DNA of 48,862 bases from Pilasporangium apinafurcum (lineage: Eukaryota; Oomycota; Peronosporomycetes; Pythiales; Pythiaceae), in assembly GCA_001600495.1 (NCBI GenBank), contig BCKE01000105.1:1-48862 (forward strand), in the 5' to 3' direction. Positions 34,365 to 42,743 of this stretch are shown piece by piece; positions within the stretch are counted from its first letter, which is position 1, and each line of letters begins with the position of its first letter. The notes beneath the pieces are model-generated. The model worked only from the letters and a program-made list of their open reading frames with translations, was not told the origin of the DNA and did no database searches. Position numbers and translations under genes: made by a program.

Positions 34365-34520
34365 CGCGAGTTTGTATTACACGTGACTGTGCTGTTTTCA
34401 ATCTACGTTATATCAATCGCTCAATTGCACTGTATCCATGGCAAATGTTTCAATTGTTGTGTTTGCTTGAAGGGATGCTCGTGTTTCACGAAGATGCCCA
34501 CATAATGCTTTTTTCTACTT

Positions 34521-34778
34521 CTAATGATGTAGACAATGCATATAGTAGATCTGTGACACTATTGGCTCAGGTATTGACTCCCATCCTAATAAGTTTGACC
34601 TACAGTTGTCCACAGTACTTTTTTGACACGCGGCCGCCAAAAATGCTTGCTTCGGTGTAAGCAACTTCACAATAGGTCTTGAAATTTTTGTTACTGGGAC
34701 AACAATACCCGCAATTCGTTTCGTCGAAGTTGTCTTTATGTCCGATCCAGCATAATGAAGATTCACCTTGAGGTAGTT
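34521..34778 (-). CDS. Possible exon, unassigned (copy 2)
   Basis: Mirror of 14369-14626; reads toward the SWEET side. The same doubts about strand apply. Confidence 0.22.
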   Translation of the reverse strand, partial: NYLKVNLHYAGSDIKTTSTKRIAGIVVPVTKISRPIVKLLTPKQAFLAAACQKSTVDNCRSNLLGWESIPEPIVSQIYYMHCLHH

Positions 34779-35328
34779 CTGGAGGGCGAAAAAAACGAAT
34801 GATGAATATCTAGTCCACTATTTTGCCACAATGTCGATATCAATGAAAATGTCCAGAGCAGTTACTCTTTTTACACTGTGGCATGATCGGTGGATTTTCT
34901 TGTCTTCATGCATGTGAAGAAGCTGGTCGACTGGCCACACAAATTTTACAGCCCTGCAATTTAGATACTCACCGACAGTGAATCAGGTCGCTCATAATGA
35001 TTCAACTCCAGATTCCACACACGACATATGGCTTTGCATACGTTGAAATTGGGTGAATGTATTCATTTAATATAATGTCGGTCCACATTCATGCAATAAA
35101 TTATTAGGATATACCTGCCTTCTTACGCTGCGCAGAACTTCCTGTCACTTAAGCGAAGGAACGGTGCAGAAGAATTGCATTTAGTAACCTTTATTCCCTC
35201 ATTTCTCCCACCAATGGGATATACTTTGATCTGCTTTTCTTCTCCCTATCGATAGAAACAGATATTTATTTCAATTCTCCTTGATGAGATCTTTTCTCCA
35301 CTACCCTTCTTCTCAAGAAAGGTTGTAA

Positions 35329-35646
35329 GTCGATGACAGTGCATGCCTGAGGAGATGGACATTGGTTCCAGTCAAGGACAGTAAGTCAGGACTGTCCAGA
35401 TTGGTAGAAATGGCATATAAAAAGCAGATCTCGAGAATTGTGGTTACCATCCAAGACCGATTTGAGTATGGACTCCTCGCACAAATATGTAAAGAGCATA
35501 GCATCCAAATCGTGGTTCACGTTGACCAACAGCTTCATCAAGACAAGAATGAAGACATGGAAGCAAGAGAACGCCTCTCATCTTATGTTAACGTCTTCGT
35601 TGTGAGAAGAAACAGAAGGAAGGCAGGAATGCTCAAAAGACTCTGA
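35329..35646 (+). pseudogene. IS607-type serine recombinase remnant (copy 2)
   Basis: IS607 TnpA is a small serine recombinase with an N-terminal MerR-like helix-turn-helix and a catalytic domain. Here only the C-terminal two thirds are readable: VKDSKSGLSRLVEMAYKKQ, ISRIVVTIQDRFEYGLLAQI and IQIVVHVDQQLHQDKNEDME, then a basic VVRRNRRKAGML end. The helix-turn-helix and catalytic-serine segment are not in any contiguous frame; a stop codon lies at 35326-35328. An excised GTAAGT-type intron could hide part of the N-terminus, but none was found that restores it. It ends 27 bp before the Fanzor reading frame. Confidence 0.72.
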
Positions 35647-35673
35647 TCTTCGATCCCCAAAAGGATCGAACAG

Positions 35674-36796
35674 TGCAAGATAGATAAACCAAGTCCAAAC
35701 AGCATCTTGAAGATGAGATTGTATCCAACGAAGGAACGGAAGCAACTTGTCAACAAGATGCTTGGTATTAGAAAGTCTTGGAGTGTCCTCACTGACAGAG
35801 ATGTCAACGTTGCTAGAAATATTTTTTTCAAGAATGAACACTTCCAGCAGCATCTCGTGAAAGAGAAAGACGAAAATATGACGGTATCTCCTGACAACTA
35901 CGTTCTCAATACTGTCGTTGGAATCGACCCTGGCACGCGGTCGCTTCACACTGTCATTCGTGTAGAGTCAAGCGAAATGCAACGGAAGGATACTCAACCA
36001 AAGTCAAGCGAAGGAGTCAAAGCAGAAACGACGAAAGAAGCGGAAGAAAAAAAGGAAGAGAAGACACAACCACGGTATTCAATGCAAGCGAGCCAGTAAC
36101 CAGCGATACAATGTTCAACAAATATCTACGCGAGAGTACAGACATCTCGCCGGAATGAACAAGTGTACATTCTGGCACGAGAACTTGAAGAAGAGAGAAT
36201 ATGAGTACAAAAGGATTATCCGGGAGATGCCTTCATTCAAGACAGCGTTGTATGAGCAGTATATGACAAACGTCAAGTATGTGTGGAGACATCTCGACTT
36301 CTTGGTAAGCTTTTGTGCAAAGCATCCATTTCGTAAATGGCGTTTCCTTCGGTTCAGATTTAGTCGGAAGACGTTGGTACATCTGGCAAAGCGGTTGGTA
36401 CCCACACCAAGTTCTCAGGTTTGCATTGACCATGGTGACTGGAGTCAACAGGACTTCGTCAAAGGTCACGCGCACAGACCTGTGAAGCGATTCACACGTG
36501 AGCTGGCAAAGCGCGCGATCGTGCTGCAAATCGACGAGTACTGCACGAGTTAGCGATGTTCCAAGTGCTACTAGCAGCTTGAGGAGACGCCATTTCTGAC
36601 GAAAAAGGCTGATAAAAGCGCAAGCGTTAAGTTTTCCCGCCAAGTTCTCTGCTGTAACAATAGCGAGTGCAGAATCACGTGGGAGCGAGAAGTGAATGCA
36701 TCAAAGAACATCCTTACACTCGCTATGTGTCTCCTATATGGACTTCCAAGACCGCCAGAGTCACGACGGGAAGAAAAGAATGTAGGAAGAGAATAG
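35674..36796 (+). pseudogene. Dead Fanzor/TnpB RNA-guided nuclease (copy 2)
   Basis: Fanzors are eukaryotic TnpB relatives, RuvC nucleases guided by an omega RNA. The frame opens CKIDKPSPNSILKMRLYPTK, a TnpB-family N-terminus. RuvC-I is VVGIDPGTRS (Asp kept). A one-base-type frameshift lies near 36080-36100; the next frame continues STREYRHLAGMNKCTFWHE. RuvC-II is QIDEYCTS (Glu kept), at once followed by TAG (36551-36553), then RCSKCY and a second TAG (36572-36574). The zinc-finger second half is CCNNSEC. In RuvC-III the usual catalytic Asp before VNA is Glu (EREVNASKNIL). Three lesions plus that substitution argue against activity. It lies between copine and SWEET. Confidence 0.82.
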
Positions 36797-36907
36797 AGGG
36801 TAGGAAAAGTATCCGTGGACAGTAGGGGAGTCGACAGATTTTTCAAATTTGTCCACATGGTTAAGCCGTATTTTGATAATCTCCAGTAAATCCTCATCCA
36901 ACGCCAT
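36761..36907 (-). CDS. Possible truncated first exon, unassigned (copy 2)
   Basis: Mirror of 12240-12386. It lies directly downstream of the Fanzor remnant, with its 5' end toward the copine gene. Confidence 0.3.
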   Translation of the reverse strand: MALDEDLLEIIKIRLNHVDKFEKSVDSPTVHGYFSYPLFSSYILFFPS

Positions 36908-37054
36908 AGTCCAATAAAACCCAATCACTGGATTTTCTGGAGGGGGGAATGGGTGCAGTGACCAACACTCTGCCGTTGAAGGAGAGATTAGCAAGAAGGA
37001 AGAGAGTCAAAAGGGGAAGAAGTCACAAGAGCTAAGCAAAACAACGAAGCAAGA

Positions 37055-39829
37055 ATGTATATGCAGCCATCCACAGCATATCAGCAGCGCCAGTACCAGC
37101 CTACATCCAAAATAGAACTCTCGCTGAGCGCCAAGAATTTAAAAGACCGCGATATCATCTCGAAATCCGACCCCTTAGCTGTGCTGTTTGTTCGAGGTAT
37201 TCCATTGTAGAATTGTGGCTTGCTAATGTGGATCGTTGGTACTAACAGTTGGAATCTCTGACCATGAGTAGAGGGTGGGAATTGGCGTGAGTTGGGTCGC
37301 ACGGAAGCACTAAAGGACGATCTAAACCCAAAATGGGCGAAACTCTTTATGGTGGACTACTATTTCGAGCTCCAGCAGGAATTTAAGGTGGAAATTTACG
37401 ATGAAGACAGCAAATCCAGCAAGCTCTCGCACCAGGATTTCATCGGCGGTGCGGAATTTTCGCTGGGAAAGCTCATGGGTGCTCCTGGACAAAGTGGAAC
37501 GTTTCTGTTGACGCGTGGGAAACAGAGTTCAAAGCATCAGGGCGGACTGTTGGTGCGCGCCGAAGAGGTCAAATCGTCGAGCGAAGCACTACGTGTGCGG
37601 TTCTCGGGGTCAAACCTCCCAAATTTGGATGGATTTTTCAGCAAGAGTGATCCCTTTCTGGTGATCAATCGCTTCCGTCCGGATAACACGCTTATGCAAG
37701 TGTATAAAACTGAGACGATCGACAATAACCTCAATCCGAACTGGAGATCATTTGAAATCTCGGTGCAACAGCTCTGTAACGGCGACTACAAGCGTCCATT
37801 GTGCTTTCAAGTATTTGATGAAGAGACTATTGGAAAAGCAAGATTGATTGGTCAGGTCAATACGACTCTGGAGGAGCTACAATCGCACATTGGTCGCAAT
37901 CTGGTGCTGAATAACGAAGAACTACAACGCAAGAAGGGGAAAAAGTACACGAATGCCGGGCTGTTGACGATTGTGGAGTTGCAACTCTTCCGCCAGCACA
38001 CTTTCGTCGATTACCGTAAGTATAGAGTCGAATGTTCATTTCATATTAACTTCTGTCGATGGTTGCTTAATGACGATATCGTGTGGTTTAACTTCTATTT
38101 GTGTAGTTCGTGGTGGATTAGAGATGAGTTTGATCGTTGGTATTGATTACACTGCTTCGAATGGCCCTCCTCACGATCCAAGAAGGTAACATTGCGTATT
38201 ATATTAATAACTTGTAGCATTGTTTCTCATCACTCGCATTCTTTCTCCTTCAGCCTTCACTATATCGATCCTCGTGGACCAAATCAAGTAAGATACCCAT
38301 CATTTTCGTATCCCTGGATCGATAAGTCATTGTTCGATTGTGTCCTTATAATTGGATAATGTTGATGTAACTGTAATAGTACCAACACGCCATTTCAGCT
38401 ACAGCATCTATTCTCCAGGAGTATGACCACGACAAGATGATTCCTGTGTACGGCTTTGGTGGCATTCCACCTGGAGCACACGCTGTCGATCACTGCTTTC
38501 CATTGAATTTGAACCCTTCAAATCCTGAAGTTTACATGGCTCAAGGTATTCTGCAGGTATGGCACACTTTCTTACATAGCATGGCATGCTTCACATATTC
38601 ATCACTAACCTCATGACTCTATTCCCCCCCAGCTGTACACGGCGTCCCTTGGTCATATCCAGCTGCACGGTCCCACCTGCTTCGCTCCGTAAGTTGCGCG
38701 TATCTAAAAAGATGGATTATCCTTGTTTATTGACTTCCTCACTTTCCTGTCCCTGATGTTGCTTGCAGTATCATTATCCAGACAATGCAAATTGCTAACC
38801 GTATGAGTGATCCACGGACGCAAAAGTACTTCGTTTTGCTCATCATCACAGGTACAGTTGTCGAAGTACTTAGGTAACCTTGTACGTTGAAAACTAAAGT
38901 TTCATCTTTGGTGTTCTTTTAGACGGTGCAATTATGGACATGCCTGACACCATTGATGCGCTGGTTCAAGCTGCCAACACTACGCCACTTTCGGTAACTT
39001 CTCCAGTGTATACATACGAATATCGACAGTGTGGTTAATTATTGGTGAATATTGTTTTCACTGCAGATTGTGATTATCGGCGTGGGGCCAGCTGATTTCT
39101 CATCCATGACTGCCTTGGATGGTGACGGTCGCAACCTCCGTGACCGACGCGGACGAACTGCTACTCGTGATATGTGAGTGTTTATTGCTATACATGATTA
39201 GTCTTTACAGCGATGTTAATCCTCTTCTTGCGTTTGTTAGTGTCCAATTTGTCCCCTACAGTCGCTTCGCTGGGAATCCTGCGGCTCTTACGAGTGAAAC
39301 ATTAGCGGAAATCCCAAACCAGCTCTGCCAATACATGCGAGTCCGCGGAATTGCTCCAAATCCATCCATCCCACCAACATTCCAGACGTTCGCAGAACCT
39401 GGTGCGACTCCAGTGGGGTCTGCAGCCGCTCCACATCCTGCTGGTGCCGCACCAGTGGATGCTTCGGCACAACCAGCACCATCAGTTGCAAATCCTCAGT
39501 CACAACAACAAGCTCCTCCCCCTCAGGGTCAACAGCCGGCTCCCCATGGCTATCCAGTTCAAGGTCAACAGCCACCACAAGGTTACCCCGGCTATGGTCA
39601 GCAAGCACCACAGGGATATGCACCTCAAGGGTATGCTCCGCAGGGATATCCAGCGCAAGGCTACCCTCCCCAACAAGGATACGGATATCCTCCCCAAGGA
39701 GCACCTCAGGGCTATTCGCAAGGCTATGCTCCTCAAGGTTACCCACCGCAAGGATATCCTGCTCAAAGTTATCAGCAGCCACCTCCGCAGAATGGTGCAG
39801 CTCCTGGCTACCCTGGCTATCGTGGATAA
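37055..39829 (+). CDS. Copine, C2-C2-vWA protein (copy 2)
   Basis: Copines are calcium-dependent, phospholipid-binding cytosolic proteins that move to membranes on calcium rise. Ten exons (37055-37196, 37272-38015, 38107-38185, 38254-38287, 38380-38556, 38633-38688, 38769-38851, 38923-38993, 39067-39173, 39241-39829) close in phase to 693 residues. C2A starts [21 protein letters not shown]2B holds [20 protein letters not shown] with calcium-site Asp residues. The copine vWA domain has the MIDAS-like DYTASNG, then [17 protein letters not shown]-type [22 protein letters not shown] and [12 protein letters not shown]. After about residue 500 comes an extra Pro/Gln/Gly/Tyr-rich tail with repeated APQGYP-like units. 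Human copines are about 550 residues, so this tail is the main addition. The start ATG gives an N-terminus directly preceding C2A. Confidence 0.95.
39500..39826 (+). repeat. GYP-type coding repeats in copine tail (copy 2)
   Basis: Imperfect tandem units encoding variants of [14 protein letters not shown] and PAQGYP. Low-complexity tails of this type occur in annexins, synexin and other membrane-binding proteins and in shrimp-rhodopsin-like tails, and are thought to promote self-association. Units differ at synonymous positions, so the array is not a recent slippage product. The mirror is 9321-9647. Confidence 0.75.
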
Positions 39830-40010
39830 TTGTGGAGAATATTGTCAACTTCCTGTCCCAATCATCACAGATTAATAATACATGACAATGATCTGAATCT
39901 TTGAGTTCCTAACACCTAGTATAGCTGCCCATTCGCTCTCAATCATCCAACTTTGTCTCTCAATTGCAACAAGATCAACTCAATTGGCTTTATTGCCACC
40001 TTAATGACAG

Positions 40011-40286
40011 GAATCTCTCGGCCAAATCCATCATAGAAAGTGCATTCCTTCTACAGGCATTCGCGCCGTCATTCTCGAATTTGGCACGAAAGTGAAGTCG
40101 TTTTGTGTGGTGGTCGGTAGGAAGAGCAACTTCTCTGCGAACATTGTGGAGAGCGAATTGTCCATGATCAAAAAGACGCGACCAAAGCGAGGAATGAAAA
40201 TTCCATTCACTACAATACGAACCCTTGACCCTCTATTTGGCAAAGTGAGGAGGAAACAAATTAGGCGTATGGCTAAGCTACGATAA
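40011..40286 (+). CDS. Unassigned basic exon (copy 2)
   Basis: An open frame from an ACAG acceptor (40007-40010) to TAA 40284-40286. It encodes about 91 residues with GIRAVILEFGTKVKSFCVVV, NFSANIVESELSMIKK and a very basic end KVRRKQIRRMAKLR. It reads as a genuine C-terminal exon. The 5' exon should lie between 39830 and 40000 but no start codon with a matching donor is convincing. The family is not recognised; basic composition would suit a nucleic-acid-binding or ribosomal protein, which is inference only. Confidence 0.45.
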   Translation, partial: ESLGQIHHRKCIPSTGIRAVILEFGTKVKSFCVVVGRKSNFSANIVESELSMIKKTRPKRGMKIPFTTIRTLDPLFGKVRRKQIRRMAKLR

Positions 40287-40369
40287 TAGAGAACTCATTC
40301 TATACAACAAGATGAAAAGATTGGAATTGGGATAGCTGCACTTTAGGGATTAAATGAGTGACATGAAAG

Positions 40370-42104
40370 TTAGAGGAATTGCTTGAGTAGTTGTCGCTTG
40401 TACCGCCACGCCTCGGATTTGGCGGATGCCAACTGCTCATGAAGTTTTTCAATCTCTTGTTGGAGAGCGCGAACATCATCACTCCCGGTGACTATAGTAT
40501 TATTGTTCCCATCACCGCCAGAAGCATCGCCCATGTTCTCCAATATTGTCCCACTGGTAAGCATAGTCTGTACCCGCCAATGGTGAAAGTACAATGCAGA
40601 TCGCTTTACCTGCCAAACAAAACGAATATAACAAGATTTTTTAGCATCAAATCTGACACACATCGCAGGAGACAGTGATGATGACAACACAAGTACGTAC
40701 CGCATATTGTTGCAACACGTGGTTGATTCGTTCGACGGCAAGCATGCGGTTCCAGCAACTAAGAGCTTGACTTTGGAAGGCATGCACTTGCGACAATTTG
40801 ATCTGCGCCTTCCACTCGTTAAAGAACGCGCGTTTCTGCCGTCTTTTCAGATGCGAGACGATGCGATGCATATGCAGAACAGCATTCAGTTGCAGGATCT
40901 TCTCGGTTGAAATCTGGATTTTCCAGCGGCATAAGAACGCCTTCATTACTTTTTCGAGCTTGGCATTGCGGATCAGCAGCGATTTCTTGAGTGCTTCAAA
41001 GCGTCGCGTGCGCAGCTGATCCTTTTGCATTCGCACGAGTACTTCGTCTAGTGTACCAAAGGAAAAATCGCTCTCTCCATAGTGATGATGGCAACCCAAT
41101 GATGACTGTTGGGCAGCTAGAGCGGACTGTGCCTGTAGGAACGATACACGCTGATCGATTTGTGCGCGCTGAGTGGCGTGCTTCATCTCCAGACGAATAC
41201 TGTATCGATCTTCTTCCATGGCACACTCCATCTCTTTGGCTCGAACTGCCTCCTCATGTCGCCATTCGCTCAGGCGGATCTCACATTCCAATTTCACTTT
41301 CTCTATCGCGCTCGCGTGCTCCAATTGCAGGCTGCGGATCTCAAGATCAAGCGCACGCTTCTGTTTCTCAATTGCGTGCTCGTCCTTGAGCTCCAGTTGT
41401 TGGCGCAGCAGCTCAATTTCTCGCTTATACTTCTCTATATGCTCACCCAGTGTGAAATTGACGCTAGTATCAAACGATGCAACGTTCGATTTTCCTAGTA
41501 GAGTGCTTGATGACTCAGAAAGTAGTTGCTGAGTCGTGGTTTCTGTTAGTGTTGCCTGCATAGCACTGAGTCGGAAAACCGCCTGCTGTCGTGCTTTCTC
41601 TGCTTCGTCATATTTCTTCTGAGCCTCATGAAGAAGAGCCGCCAATCCAGTTACCCGCTCAGTTTCTGCGGTCTGTAAAGCTAGCATAGCTTGTTTTTCG
41701 TCCTGCCAAATCGAGCGACTCGCTTCAGCCGTTTTCAGCGCTACCTCAAGCCCTTCGATCCGCTGAATCGATGTCTTTAGCTTCATTTGTAGTTTTCCGT
41801 CTTGCTCTTGTAAGAAATGCACTTGGGCTAGAAGATCCTTTTTCTCTGTCTCCAAATGCTGCACGTACTGACACAATTCAGCCATCCCTGACCGATCGAC
41901 CGAGTCGTTCCAGTCTATGGACAAGCGTCGAGGCGACAATGATGCATCATTGGACACTTGGATAGGCCTACTCACTGGCTTGATGCTGAGGACAGAGGAT
42001 TCATATCCATAATCATAATCGGCGTCGCTGAGATCGTCACTGATATCATCTGTTCGCTGGGAAGTGATACTTGAGCGTAATAGTAGAGATCTCTTAACGT
42101 CCAT
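40370..42104 (-). CDS. Coiled-coil protein with Sfi1-like Trp repeats (copy 2)
   Basis: Right-arm copy of the gene at 7043-8777, with the same predicted 547 residues. The minus-strand exons are 40701-42104 and 40370-40609. It is divergent from the kinase gene, with 639 bp between start codons that include the decayed stretch at 42147-42507. Confidence 0.8.
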
Positions 42105-42146
42105 CCTGCTTCAAAGCACTGCAAAGGCTTTACTTGATGGCTGCGT

Positions 42147-42507
42147 CACGATAGAAGAGAAAACAAACTGTCTTTGCTGATTTCCATTCTAAAATTGAAT
42201 CGTTACGAAACGGATTTGACTGCGATCACCGACAAGAGCAGCATTGAGGCAAGTGTTCAAGGCAATTCAAGAGGCAATCCATTTACGCCAATATGTCAAA
42301 GACGCAATGCAAAAGCTGTAGGAAATCAGGAATTTGGTCTCATTCTTCATTGGTTCATGGAACTTCCGAAGTTCATCTGCTTCCGTGCTAATATGGTGGT
42401 CACATGCTCAACTTGCTGGTCAATGTATTTGCCGGTACATCGACGGTCTAAGTAGAGAGCTCATCGTCAAAAATAGACAAGAACCGCTTTTTTTCTGATC
42501 CGCATGG
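42147..42507 (+). pseudogene. Decayed or unassigned coding remnant (copy 2)
   Basis: Successive protein-like runs in three frames: VFADFHSKIESLRNGFD, TDLTAITDKSSIEASVQ and AIQEAIHLRQYVKDAMQKL, then a TAG and further open sequence (AQLAGQCICRYIDGLSRELI). The order without a common frame suggests a frameshifted old gene. No family was recognised. Confidence 0.3.
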
Positions 42508-42715
42508 ATGCCTAGAATAGCCATCGACAGCACCACAACCATTTCGCTTGTCGCTTTAAATTGAAAAGCATCAGATCAGAAAGTTGGGTCGATCCAAATC
42601 CGGCACCAGTCGAGTTAGTTGACCAACTGCTTCCCTTAGCGGTGTCGTTCATTCACTTTGCTAAACGACGCCGCACCGGCGAGTGACCTCCCCCAGGGTA
42701 AAGCTATTACTTTTA

Positions 42716-42743
42716 CCGTTTTTTCATTTTTCACAACACAACC
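42716..42743 (+). promoter_or_regulatory. Inr-like pyrimidine-rich start region of the kinase gene (copy 2)
   Basis: TTTTTTCATTTTTCACAACA directly before the kinase start codon resembles the oomycete Inr core (TCATTTT) and leaves a very short 5' UTR. This is a motif match only; the mirror copy is 6404-6431. Confidence 0.4.

Larger units (their letters stand above)
35202..36850 (+). mobile_element. IS607-type recombinase-Fanzor transposon, inactivated
   Basis: The element has the IS607 layout: a serine recombinase (35329-35646) followed on the same strand by a TnpB-like Fanzor (35674-36796). The 5' limit near 35202 is set by where similarity to the diverged relic at 32035-32184 begins. The 3' limit is a guess, since IS607 elements lack terminal inverted repeats. 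Both proteins are broken. Layout and recombinase type fit Fanzor2-class elements known from oomycetes, algae and large DNA viruses. The mirror copy is 12297-13945. Confidence 0.72.

Noticed and set aside
35674-36796. TAG recoded as a sense codon in Fanzor
   Set aside because: TAG is used as the normal stop in the APP1-like gene and SWEET ends at TAG too in frame context; with an additional frameshift, decay is simpler.
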